From Acidobacteriaceae bacterium (GTDB taxonomy: Bacteria > Acidobacteriota > Terriglobia > Terriglobales > Acidobacteriaceae), in contig PLBY01000067.1 in NCBI GenBank assembly GCA_003134655.1, positions 39,133 through 83,993 of the forward strand: a DNA stretch of 44,861 nucleotides, given 5' to 3'. The first letter of the stretch is position 1. Each line of letters opens with the position of its first letter. Positions 25,598 to 33,405 of the stretch are shown in pieces. The translations under genes and the position numbers were made by a program. The notes beneath the pieces were generated by a model, which worked only from the letters and a program-made list of their open reading frames with translations, did no database searches and was not told the origin of the DNA.

Positions 25598-27487
25598 ATG
25601 CTGCGACGAAAGACCATCATCGTGCTAGTCATCACTCTTATGGTGACGGCGATGGTCACCGCGTTTTCGTACCTCTATATCTCTCAGATTCTTCGCTTGC
25701 GGATTACTAACGCGAACGACACCGCAAGCAGCCTGACCCGGCAATTGGCGTATGCCGTATACAACGCCGTACCCGACTTTGGCAGCACGTCCATCGACAC
25801 CAACAATCCGGCCGCCGTGCGGCGCGCGTTAACCGATTATCTGCAGACCGACGTTGCCTTGAACAACCTGCTCCAGTCCGACCCCGGGGACTGGAGGTTC
25901 ATCTACGACGTAACAATCCTGGATATCAATGGCAAGGCCCTGCTGCATACCAACGCCGGCCTGGTGGGCAAGGTGATCGCTCCGCGTCCGGATTTTCAAA
26001 AAGTTGTCGGCGCCCGTTTCCGCCAACAAATTCGCCTGGTCTTCAGTCCGGCCGCTGTCTATGACGTGACTTATCCCCTGGAGTTGAATGGCGAGCCTTT
26101 CGGTACGATCCGCATCGGCGTGCAGACGATTTTTCTGAAAAGCGAGGTTGAGGCGCGCCTGATGAAGGCGGTGTATATCTCGATCGCGCTGATCTTTGGA
26201 TCTTTGTTTCTGGCGGCAGGCATCTCCAACCTGGCGTTGGGCCCACTGAAAAAGATCAGCCTCAATCTCGACAGCGTGAGCGCAGGGGACGCAGGCGCAC
26301 TTTCCGGCGACGAGTCCAATCACGATGAATACGGCCTCGTTTCTCTGAAAATCGCCAACCTGGGCCGCCAGATTCGCGACAGCCGGGAAATCTTCTCGGC
26401 CTTGAAAGACAACGTGGACCAACTGATGTCCAAGCTGCAGGATGGCCTGATGCTTTTTGCCCGCGACTCGCGCGTGGTGCTGGTCAGCGCTCCTGTGGAA
26501 AGTTTTCTTGGCCGTCCCCGCGCGGAACTTCTAGGACGTACCGTTCAGGAAGTATTTGACCGCGATTCTGTTCTCGGTGCGGCCCTGCTGGATGCCTTCG
26601 AGCGCCGTCGTCCTTTGTCACAGCGGGAGTTGGACGCGGCGGGCGGAAAGCGCGTCCAGGTTTCGCTCGACTTCGTGCAGGAGAAGAATTCGCAGATCGG
26701 CGCTCTCCTGATCATGCGCGACCCCGAATCGGTGCGGCGCATTGGCGACGAAATTGAGATGTCCCGCCGTCTTTCGGCCAGCGGACGCCTTACCCGCGGC
26801 GTGGCCCACGAAGTGAAGAATCCCATCAATGCGATCGTTCTCCACCTGCAACTGCTGCGCAACAAACTGTCCGAGCAGGAGCCCGATACGCGCCGTCATA
26901 TGGATATTATTGACAGCGAAATCCGCCGCCTCGATCGCGTCGTGCAGACTCTGGTGGATTTCACGCGGCCGCGCGATCTTCATCTCGAGGAAGTCGATTT
27001 GCGCCGCCTGATGGAGGATGTGGCCCAACTCGCCGCTCCAGACGCGGAGCAGCACGGCGTCACCATCGAACGTCACATGCCGGAGCAGGCGCTGCCCATC
27101 AAGGTCGACGTGGATCTGATGAAGCAGGCCTTCCTGAATGTCGTGATCAATGGAGTACAAGCGATGCCCCAGGGCGGACTGCTCACCATCGCAGCCCGGC
27201 GTGAAAACAATGCCGTGATCGCCGAGGTGCGAGACCAGGGTGGCGGAATCCCGAAAGACATGCACGACAAGGTTTTTGAACTCTATTTCACGACGAAGAA
27301 AGACGGCAGCGGCATTGGCCTGGCGCAGACCTACCAGGTTTTGCAATGGCATTATGGTTCGGTAGACTTTGAATCGGTCGACGGGCAAGGCACGGTTTTC
27401 CGCTTCCACATTCCAGCAATTGGAGCGGAAGCGGAGTCTGGTCCCCGGTACGCGGAAGACGCCGCGACGGCTCACCGGGGCGACTGA
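25598..27487 (+). CDS. Membrane sensor histidine kinase
   Basis: A 629-residue inner-membrane kinase paired with the NtrC regulator 45 bp upstream. TM1 covers about 6-28 and TM2 about 190-213. The 160 residues between them form a periplasmic sensor with a Cache/PAS-like look (WRFIYDVTILDINGKALLHTN). A HAMP-like linker, a cytoplasmic PAS (about 270-380) and a DHp with His404 (GVAHEVKNPINAI) follow. The ATPase domain ends the protein, with VRDQGGGIP and FTTKKDGSGIGLA; the N box reads NVVINGVQAM, with Gly where Ala is usual. It should sense an envelope or periplasmic signal. No strong Shine-Dalgarno precedes ATG 25598. Confidence 0.93.
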   Translation: MLRRKTIIVLVITLMVTAMVTAFSYLYISQILRLRITNANDTASSLTRQLAYAVYNAVPDFGSTSIDTNNPAAVRRALTDYLQTDVALNNLLQSDPGDWRFIYDVTILDINGKALLHTNAGLVGKVIAPRPDFQKVVGARFRQQIRLVFSPAAVYDVTYPLELNGEPFGTIRIGVQTIFLKSEVEARLMKAVYISIALIFGSLFLAAGISNLALGPLKKISLNLDSVSAGDAGALSGDESNHDEYGLVSLKIANLGRQIRDSREIFSALKDNVDQLMSKLQDGLMLFARDSRVVLVSAPVESFLGRPRAELLGRTVQEVFDRDSVLGAALLDAFERRRPLSQRELDAAGGKRVQVSLDFVQEKNSQIGALLIMRDPESVRRIGDEIEMSRRLSASGRLTRGVAHEVKNPINAIVLHLQLLRNKLSEQEPDTRRHMDIIDSEIRRLDRVVQTLVDFTRPRDLHLEEVDLRRLMEDVAQLAAPDAEQHGVTIERHMPEQALPIKVDVDLMKQAFLNVVINGVQAMPQGGLLTIAARRENNAVIAEVRDQGGGIPKDMHDKVFELYFTTKKDGSGIGLAQTYQVLQWHYGSVDFESVDGQGTVFRFHIPAIGAEAESGPRYAEDAATAHRGD

Positions 27488-27561
27488 TTCATCGCAGCGT
27501 CAGCAAGAGAAGAATCGACATACCTCTCGCCGCGCTGCGCGTTCTACGGGGTAGAATCAGG

Positions 27562-28278
27562 ATGCTTCAGCATTGGACCAAGGATCTGGGAATGACTCTG
27601 GCGGCAATCCTTCTCTTCGGTATGATGTGCGCGTCTTCGGCGGCTCCGGCGGCAAGTCACCAGGACGCATCCCAGTCAGCACCCGCGACCTCACCACCGG
27701 AGGCTGCGGCGAAGCAAGATCAAGCAACGGCACCGGCAGCGCAGAATCCCCCGGCTCCTACCCAGGTACCGCCAGCGCCGGCCAAGAGCACGAAGACGCG
27801 ATCCGGGCAGACTCATCCCACCACCAAGCGGTCACACCATAAGAAGAGAGTGCTTCCACCCTGCGACATCGCGCCCGCGGCGGACCAGGGTGTCGCCAGC
27901 TCGAACCCAGCACCGGCGAATTCGCCTACTCCCGGAACCACTCCAGCGTCCATAACTCCCGGCCCCTGTACTCCTTCGAGGGTGGTTGTACGACAGGGCG
28001 GGACTTCAGAACCCAGCATTCAATTGGCGGGAGGTCCCGCAGACCAGACGGCGCACCAGCGGGACGCAGCCAACCAAATCCTGGGATCAGCCGACGCCAA
28101 CCTCAAGAAGATCGCTGGCCACCAACTCAGTTCGAACCAGCAGGAGATGGTGAATCAAATCCGCCAGTTCATGGGCCAGTCAAAGGCCGCCATCGACTCC
28201 GGGGACCTCGAGCGCGCCCGCACTCTGGCGTGGAAGGCCCAGGTGCTTTCCGAGGAACTGGTCAAACCGGAAAAATAA
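27562..28278 (+). CDS. Secreted Pro/Ala-rich protein with C-terminal helical domain
   Basis: A 238-residue protein of unknown function. A Sec signal peptide is clear (TLAAILLFGMMCASSAAPA). Residues about 35-150 are low-complexity, rich in Pro, Ala, Gln and Thr, with a basic patch KRSHHKKR. The last 75 residues look conserved and helical (DAANQILGSADANLKKIAG...ERARTLAWKAQVLSEELV), like a TPR-less helical hairpin. The likely start is ATG 27592, which has AAGGA 7 nt upstream and begins just before the signal peptide; the ATG at 27562 is the alternative. It follows the kinase by 74 bp on the same strand, so cotranscription is possible. Confidence 0.7.
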   Translation: MLQHWTKDLGMTLAAILLFGMMCASSAAPAASHQDASQSAPATSPPEAAAKQDQATAPAAQNPPAPTQVPPAPAKSTKTRSGQTHPTTKRSHHKKRVLPPCDIAPAADQGVASSNPAPANSPTPGTTPASITPGPCTPSRVVVRQGGTSEPSIQLAGGPADQTAHQRDAANQILGSADANLKKIAGHQLSSNQQEMVNQIRQFMGQSKAAIDSGDLERARTLAWKAQVLSEELVKPEK

Positions 28279-28285
28279 GTACGAG

Positions 28286-28350
28286 TTAAACCACAGAGGA
28301 CACGGAGGGCACAGAGATTCCTCTGTGAACTCTGTGTCCTCTGTGGTTAA
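28286..28350. repeat. Long inverted repeat between convergent genes
   Basis: TTAA-ACCACAGAGGACAC on the left pairs with GTGTCCTCTGTGG-TTAA on the right across about 65 bp. It lies between the stop codons of the two convergent secreted-protein genes (27562-28278 and 28364-29518). The 29643-29719 and 31025-31125 repeats have the same style. Confidence 0.75.
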
Positions 28351-28363
28351 GAGCTTCTTGCGG

Positions 28364-29518
28364 CTATTTCCCTTTAGCCCGGGCGGTGTTCACCTTCGTC
28401 AGCAAATCCTGTGACATCGCCTGGAAGGGTCCCTGGATCTTCTCCACCTCGGTCAGCACTTCGCGCGCCTCGGTCAGCTTGTTCAACTTCGCGTATGCGA
28501 ACCCCAGACCGTAAAGGGCCCGCGCATACTGCTGCTCATCCTGCCCCTTGAGAAGAACCGAAGCCATCTTGAGTTCGGGAATGGCGCTCGCAGTTTTTTC
28601 CTGTTTCAGGTAAGCCCATCCAATCGTGTTGTGGGCCACGCCAGCCGCAATCTTTCGAGATTTGTCGGCGTCGGGAGAATCCGGTTTCGCGACCTCGATA
28701 GCTTTCTGAGAATAGCTGATCGCCTTGGCCGCGCTACCCGGCTTGGTGTCGTCTCCGTAATAATTCGCCAGCAGCAGTAGGGCCGCCAGAGAGTTGGGAT
28801 TCGACGCCAACGCCTTTTCTCCGAACGAAACTAGGTGCGCTTTATCATTCAACTGGTCTGGACCGAGGGTGTACATGGCGTAGTTCGATACCTGGTCGCC
28901 ATACTTCGAGTCGGGAAAGGCAGCGGAGAATTTTTCGATTTCCGCCATGCGATTCTTCGGGTCTGTTTCGCTGGCAATCGCATTCAATCCGGAGCTCTCC
29001 AAAAAGTCGCAGCTGTTCTGCACAGACTCCTTTTCTTCTTTCACCTTGCTGGCAAAATCCTCGTCGCTCATGCCTTCGGGCTTCGTCTGTTTCCCGACGG
29101 AGGCGCAGACCTCGCCGCCTTTTGCCGCATAGTCCATCAACTTGACGTTGTTCTTGGCCTGCTGTGCGATACCGGCCTCGGACACCAGGATATCGAGGTT
29201 GTGGGGAGAGGCCGCCAGTGCCTTGTCGCCAGAATCGAGCGCCTTTTGCAGGTCGCCCGCCGCCTGGTAGGCCTGCGCGAGTTGCCAGTCGCCATAGGCA
29301 ACGGCCGCGGGGTTCGACGAGAACTTCTGCACGAACTCTTCGTACATGGCAATCTTCTTTTGCGGGTCCTGCTCGCTGGTGATGGCTTGCAGCGCATGAT
29401 CCTCATCGGTGCCGGCGCCAATCGTGATGTGATCAACCTGGGCGCTTGCGTGAGGGATGGAAACCGCGAGAGAGAGGAAAAGAACAACCAGCAGTGTCGA
29501 ACCGCTGCAGCGTCTCAT
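28364..29518 (-). CDS. Secreted TPR-repeat protein
   Basis: A 384-residue exported protein. The signal peptide is MRRCSGSTLLVVLFLSLAVS with a cleavage site near HASAQ (26). The rest is helical TPR-like repeats, clearest around YGDWQLAQAYQAAGDLQKALDSGDKAL, the LLLLANYYGDDTKPGSAAKAISYSQKAIEVA segment and the last pair near 300-370. Such periplasmic TPR proteins commonly scaffold envelope complexes; no partner is suggested by the neighbours. ATG 29518 has GGAGG 6 nt upstream. No catalytic motif is seen. Confidence 0.85.
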   Translation of the reverse strand: MRRCSGSTLLVVLFLSLAVSIPHASAQVDHITIGAGTDEDHALQAITSEQDPQKKIAMYEEFVQKFSSNPAAVAYGDWQLAQAYQAAGDLQKALDSGDKALAASPHNLDILVSEAGIAQQAKNNVKLMDYAAKGGEVCASVGKQTKPEGMSDEDFASKVKEEKESVQNSCDFLESSGLNAIASETDPKNRMAEIEKFSAAFPDSKYGDQVSNYAMYTLGPDQLNDKAHLVSFGEKALASNPNSLAALLLLANYYGDDTKPGSAAKAISYSQKAIEVAKPDSPDADKSRKIAAGVAHNTIGWAYLKQEKTASAIPELKMASVLLKGQDEQQYARALYGLGFAYAKLNKLTEAREVLTEVEKIQGPFQAMSQDLLTKVNTARAKGK

Positions 29519-29642
29519 AGCCCGCCTCCGTGTTCGCGAGAATTAGGACTGCAAACTTCGAGCAGCAGGCGAATCCTAGCGCCGAACTCGACCATGCGCA
29601 AGGGCCGAGATCACTTCGGGTGCTGGATACAATGGCCTCAAA

Positions 29643-29719
29643 CACCAAGGACACTAAGGTGCACGAAGGAGAGCTCACAGGGTGTGGGGGCCTCGTGATA
29701 CTTCGTGTCCTTAGTGGTT
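29643..29719. repeat. Inverted repeat upstream of the MFS gene
   Basis: CACCAAGGACACTAAGGTGCACGAAG is mirrored imperfectly by CTTCGTGTCCTTAGTGG about 50 bp later. It occupies the middle of the 246-bp gap between the divergent TPR-protein and MFS genes; the rest of that gap shows nothing recognisable. Confidence 0.6.
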
Positions 29720-29764
29720 CGCAGTTCTTTGCGCATCCTCACCTTCCCTCGCTAAAGTAGATAG

Positions 29765-31021
29765 ATGCGTGCCATCCTCGGCCAGCGTCCGTTGCGTTTC
29801 GTCTTTGCCGCCAACGTGATTTCCATGTTGGGCAGCGGAATGAACTCGGCCGCCGTCGCCTGGTACATCCTGCAGGCCACGCACTCCGAAATGGCGCTCG
29901 GAACGTTCGCCGTTCTGCAAACGGTCCCCGCCATGCTGATGCTGCCCTTCACGGGCGTAATCATTGATCGTGAGGACCGCCGCCGGCTGGTGATGTGGCT
30001 CGACGCGGTGCGCGGCGTCGTCATTGCAGTCGTGGCCGTTCTTGCCTACCGCCATCAGGTGCAAGTCTGGCAGCTCTACCTGATGAACACGCTGGTCGCC
30101 GCCGGATTCTGGATGTTCTGGCCAACCATCACGGCGCTGATCCAGGAACTGACGCCCGAGGGCCAGTTCGTTGAGTCCAATACGTTCCTGCTGGCGGGCG
30201 TGCAGGGCGGCTGGCTCATCGCTGGCGCAGTCGTCGGATTCATGTACGACCATATCGGTCTGGGCGGCGTGCTGACGATCGACGTGTCCACCTATGTCGT
30301 CTCGTTTCTTTGCTACTTCGCGGTGCGCAAGGGACGCCACGTCGTGCTGAGTCCCCAAGAACTGAAAGCCGACATCCTCGCGGCGGAGAGCCAGTTGGAA
30401 CGTTTCTGGCGCGAGATGCGTGAAGGCCTACACTTCCTCCGCGATCATCGCGCGGTGGTCATGCTCGGCGTCAGCTGGGCCTTGTTTCTGGGCGCCATGA
30501 TTACGGGCGTGGTGGTCACGCCCTCGCTGAGCGATCGCATCTTCCACGCCGGAGCCAAGGGCTACGGCTGGCTCAATGCTGGATGGGGTACCGGAGCGTT
30601 CGTTAGCGCGCTCTACGCTCCGCAGGCGATTGCCTGGTTGGGCGGCCGCCGCGCCATTGCGTTCTCTATGGCGCTGCTGTCGGTGTGCGTGGTATGCGCC
30701 CCCATCGCGCCGTTTCTCTTCGTTGCCATCTCAATTTATTTCCTGATGGGATCGGCCCGCGGCGTCGGCGGCGTGGCCATGAATACCAGTTTGATGGAGA
30801 TGGTGCCGAAACATTTGATGGGCCGCGTGCAGAATGCGTTCTACTTCGCGGGGACGTTTCTTCAACTCGTATTGGCGATCGGTGTAGGTGTAGTCGCACA
30901 CAAAGTCAGCCTCGTGGCCGCGTTCGCAATCTTGGCCTGCGTATACGGCCTGTCGTTCGTGGCCGCAAGCTGGCCGGTAGCAACCGTCGTCGGCGTGGAA
31001 GAAGCGAGCACTGTGAAATAA
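29765..31021 (+). CDS. Major facilitator superfamily transporter, DHA3-like
   Basis: A 418-residue, 12-helix inner-membrane transporter. The fold and the loop between TM2 and TM3 (GVIIDREDRRRLVMWLDAVRG), plus the split into two six-helix halves with a large central loop near 195-220, fit the DHA3 group of drug or macrolide exporters. The substrate is not predictable. Sequence opens with RAILGQRPLRFVFAANVISMLGSGM, the expected first helix. It stands alone ahead of fabI, with a long inverted repeat between them. No clear Shine-Dalgarno precedes ATG 29765. Confidence 0.9.
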   Translation: MRAILGQRPLRFVFAANVISMLGSGMNSAAVAWYILQATHSEMALGTFAVLQTVPAMLMLPFTGVIIDREDRRRLVMWLDAVRGVVIAVVAVLAYRHQVQVWQLYLMNTLVAAGFWMFWPTITALIQELTPEGQFVESNTFLLAGVQGGWLIAGAVVGFMYDHIGLGGVLTIDVSTYVVSFLCYFAVRKGRHVVLSPQELKADILAAESQLERFWREMREGLHFLRDHRAVVMLGVSWALFLGAMITGVVVTPSLSDRIFHAGAKGYGWLNAGWGTGAFVSALYAPQAIAWLGGRRAIAFSMALLSVCVVCAPIAPFLFVAISIYFLMGSARGVGGVAMNTSLMEMVPKHLMGRVQNAFYFAGTFLQLVLAIGVGVVAHKVSLVAAFAILACVYGLSFVAASWPVATVVGVEEASTVK

Positions 31022-31024
31022 AGC

Positions 31025-31125
31025 GGTCACCTCGGAGACGCGGAGTCGCGGAGAAGAACCAGCAACCGTAAAAATTCAAACAAAAAGCCTTTGGTTTCTC
31101 CGTGTCTCTGTGCCTCCGTGGTAAA
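31025..31125. repeat. Long imperfect inverted repeat between the MFS gene and fabI
   Basis: ACCTCGGAGACGCGGAG on the left mirrors CTCCGTGTCTCTGTGCCTCCGTGGT on the right, with about 55 bp between the arms. It belongs to the same style as 28286-28350. It ends about 45 bp before the fabI start codon. Confidence 0.6.
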
Positions 31126-31169
31126 TCCCACTTGTGGCTGTTATTCTTTCCCATTCGTAAGGAGCACTC

Positions 31170-31940
31170 ATGTCCACAGACCTGAAGGGCCGTAACGCTG
31201 TCGTCTTCGGAGTCGCCAACAAGCGCTCGATCGCGTGGTCCATCGCCCAGGGATTGCACGCCGCCGGCATGAAGCTGGCCATCACCTACCAGAACGAGCG
31301 CATGGAACTGGAAGCGAAGGATCTCATCCTGTCCCTGCCCGGAGCGGAAGCCTACATGTGCGACGTGTCGAAAGACGAGGACATCGACCGCCTCTTTGCC
31401 ACGCTCAAAGAGCGCCACGGCAAGCTCCACGTGCTAGTGCACTCCGTGGCCTACGCGCCGGCCGAGGAGCTCAAGGGCGACTTCGTCAACACGACTCGTG
31501 AAGGCTTTCGCGTCGCCCACGATGTAAGCGTGTACTCGCTGATCGCTGTCTCGCGGGCGGCCGCTCCGCTCATGGAAGACGGGGGCTCCATCATCACCAT
31601 GACCTATTACGGCGCCGAAAAAGTTGTCCCCCATTACAACGTGATGGCTGTCGCCAAGGCGGCGCTGGAATGCACGGTGCGCTACCTGTCGAGCGATCTG
31701 GGGAAACGAAAGATTCGGGTCAACGCCATCTCTGCCGGACCGATCAAAACGCTGGCCGCTCGCGGCATCTCCGGCCTGGGAGATATGCTCAAGAGCCATG
31801 CCGAACGCGCTCCTCTGGGCCGCAATGTCGAAGTCGCAGAAGTGGGATCCACCGGAGTCTTCCTTGCCTCGGACGCCAGTAGCGGGATCACCGGCGAAGT
31901 AATTTACGTGGACTGCGGTTACAACATCATGGGATTCTGA
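31170..31940 (+). CDS. fabI: Enoyl-[acyl-carrier-protein] reductase (NADH)
   Basis: Catalyses the last step of each fatty-acid elongation cycle, reducing trans-2-enoyl-ACP with NADH. The 256-residue protein has the FabI-specific cofactor loop FGVANKRSIAWSIA (13-26) in place of the classical SDR glycine motif. HSVAYAP is at 91-97, and the catalytic residues Tyr156 and Lys163 lie in YNVMAVAK; Tyr146 is also kept. Length and numbering match E. coli FabI closely. AAGGAG lies 6 nt before ATG 31170. It is followed by a 3'-end palindrome 18 nt past the stop. This is the target of triclosan-type inhibitors; no resistance change was assessed. Confidence 0.97.
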   Translation: MSTDLKGRNAVVFGVANKRSIAWSIAQGLHAAGMKLAITYQNERMELEAKDLILSLPGAEAYMCDVSKDEDIDRLFATLKERHGKLHVLVHSVAYAPAEELKGDFVNTTREGFRVAHDVSVYSLIAVSRAAAPLMEDGGSIITMTYYGAEKVVPHYNVMAVAKAALECTVRYLSSDLGKRKIRVNAISAGPIKTLAARGISGLGDMLKSHAERAPLGRNVEVAEVGSTGVFLASDASSGITGEVIYVDCGYNIMGF

Positions 31941-31957
31941 CAGGACGTTCCTGAATC

Positions 31958-31985
31958 ATGTGGGGACAGCCGCCCTCGGCTGTCC
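31958..31985 (+). repeat. 3'-end palindrome of the GGACAGCC family
   Basis: Arms GGACAGCC/GGCTGTCC preceded by ATGTGG. It lies 18 nt past the fabI stop codon. A small second palindrome, GTCGAGC-AAA-GCTCGAC, follows at 31987-32003. Orientation relative to its gene matches the four minus-strand copies. Confidence 0.75.
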
Positions 31986-32041
31986 GGTCGAGCAAAGCTC
32001 GACTAGCTCGCTCGCCAGCACTCCATGGGATAATTGAGGGT

Positions 32042-32176
32042 ATGCGAAACCGGCGTCTGACCTTCGCTCTCTTTGCAGCGGCTATTCTGTTCTCGATGGT
32101 ACGAGAATGGAACGCTCCGATGCGGTGCGCACGATCTATTCTGGCTCCTTCGGTGGTCGCCCAAAGCAACCATTAG
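32042..32176 (+). CDS. Possible small membrane or secreted peptide
   Basis: A 44-codon open frame starting MRNRRLTFALFAAAILFSMV, which has the shape of a signal or anchor peptide (basic start, 15-residue hydrophobic core). GAGGG is only 2 nt before the ATG, too close for a good ribosome-binding site. The frame overlaps the last bases of tsaE on the other strand. No family is recognised. It could be a chance frame. Confidence 0.22.
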   Translation: MRNRRLTFALFAAAILFSMVREWNAPMRCARSILAPSVVAQSNH

Positions 32177-32625
32177 CTGCTGATCTTGATCCGCCGTGCG
32201 TATTCGCTCTCGCGCTCCAAAGCAATCTCCACATCCCGCTCGCGCAGCAGCCGCGGAAACTTCTCTCCCCACTCGATCAGCAGAATACTGTTCTCAGAAA
32301 GCAGATCATCCAGCCCCAGCGTTTCCAATTCACGCGGAGTGTCGATGCGGTAAAGATCGATGTGGTAGAGACTGGCCCGAGGGCCGCGATACTCGTGCAC
32401 CAGAGTGAAGGTGGGACTGGTGACGTCTTCTTCCGCAGCTGCCTCGAAGGCCGCCGCGATTCCCTTGACTAGCGTCGTCTTGCCTGCCCCGAGATCGCCA
32501 CGCAGCAGCACCAGCTTCGGCGGCGCGAGCAACTCGGCCAGCGTTCGCCCGAAGGCGATCGTTTCCTCCGCCGATTGCGTCGAGGTCTCTCGCAGCACCG
32601 CGCTGGTTCTGGCTAGGTTCGTCAC
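32173..32625 (-). CDS. tsaE: tRNA threonylcarbamoyladenosine biosynthesis ATPase TsaE
   Basis: A 150-residue P-loop protein that, with TsaB/TsaD, makes the t6A modification of ANN-decoding tRNAs. Walker A is GDLGAGKT at 43-50, followed by the family signature SPTFTLVHEY (70-79) and the acidic LYHIDLYRI and LIEWGE segments. Length is normal. In many bacteria tsaE sits directly beside nnr (yjeE-yjeF); here nnr lies 2 kb away, separated by two unrelated genes. It is convergent with fabI. Confidence 0.95.
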   Translation of the reverse strand: MTNLARTSAVLRETSTQSAEETIAFGRTLAELLAPPKLVLLRGDLGAGKTTLVKGIAAAFEAAAEEDVTSPTFTLVHEYRGPRASLYHIDLYRIDTPRELETLGLDDLLSENSILLIEWGEKFPRLLRERDVEIALERESEYARRIKISS

Positions 32626-32658
32626 CCGATCAGTATATGTGGAAGAGTGGCCCTTCAG

Positions 32659-32685
32659 AGCCTGCCCTGAGCGAAGTCGAAGGGG
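32659..32685. repeat. CTCAGGGCA-type repeat, inverted relative to positions 1-72
   Basis: AGCCTGCCCTGAGCGAAGTC followed by GAAGGGG. This is the reverse complement of the module at 47-72. With the CCCTTC at 32651 it can form a hairpin. It lies between tsaE and the PilZ-like gene. Confidence 0.6.
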
Positions 32686-32742
32686 CCGCGTTCACACACA
32701 ACAATGCCGGGGCCTTAGCCCCTGGGGGCCCGCTGGTCTCGC

Positions 32743-32770
32743 GAGACAGCCGAGGCGGCTGTCTCCACAT
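32743..32770 (-). repeat. 3'-end palindrome of the GGACAGCC family (GAGACAGCC variant)
   Basis: Arms GAGACAGCC/GGCTGTCTC followed by CACAT. Both arms carry the compensating change. It lies 8 nt past the stop codon of the PilZ-like gene, same gene-relative orientation as the others. Confidence 0.75.
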
Positions 32771-32777
32771 GTTTGTC

Positions 32778-33164
32778 TCAATATGTGGAGAACGCGTTGA
32801 CCTTCATGCCGAGCAGTTTCCGATCCACGACGTGATCGAGCGAGGTCCGCAGGCGGCGATGGTCGTCATCCTCAAGCGCCACAAAGCGGAACGGCTGCAG
32901 CACGCCCTCTGCCATCTTCTGCATCGGGCTGAGGACTTCGGCCATTCCGTGCACCGGGCCGGCTTGCGTCTGGAAGGCAACTTCTACGAAGTCACCCTGT
33001 GCCAGCGATTGCGCCAACTGCAGCAGGCCACCGGTAATGGAAATGGATTGGAGTTTAGCTTTGGTGCGGCGGCCGTCTTCTAAGCGGATCGCAGCCAGGA
33101 CCGAATCTCCTAGCTGGACTCGGGCCGCGCGCCGCGAGGGGTGCGGTTGGGGGAAGTGAGTCAT
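32778..33164 (-). CDS. PilZ-domain-like protein
   Basis: A 128-residue soluble protein with a PilZ-like beta barrel. RRAAR (11-15) fits the RxxxR part of the c-di-GMP motif. The second part, usually (D/N)-x-S-x-x-G, reads Ser40-Ile-Ser42-Ile-Thr-Gly45, so the acidic/amide residue is Ser. c-di-GMP binding may therefore be weak or lost. The C-terminal segment RFVALEDDDHRRLRTSLDHVV is the usual PilZ closing helix. It may act as a c-di-GMP effector for motility or surface functions. No clear ribosome-binding site. The 241-bp gap upstream holds only a short TGTCC-CATA-GGACA palindrome (33309-33322). Confidence 0.75.
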   Translation of the reverse strand: MTHFPQPHPSRRAARVQLGDSVLAAIRLEDGRRTKAKLQSISITGGLLQLAQSLAQGDFVEVAFQTQAGPVHGMAEVLSPMQKMAEGVLQPFRFVALEDDDHRRLRTSLDHVVDRKLLGMKVNAFSTY

Positions 33165-33405
33165 AGGCTGTTTGCACTATCGCACCAGCCTCTATTGCGT
33201 AATAGATTACTGAAGCCCCTCGTCCAGATTCCGCTCTGGGCGCCGCAATTGCGGGCCTTGTAGCCCTGCGATATGAAGCAGTTAGCGGGTGTTTACTAGT
33301 TGATACATGTCCCATAGGACAATCTGCGGATTCTAAATAGCCGATTTTCAGCCTTGTGAGGACTGGCCGATTTACTATGTCTGACTGGAATCCAGAAGGT
33401 AGACA

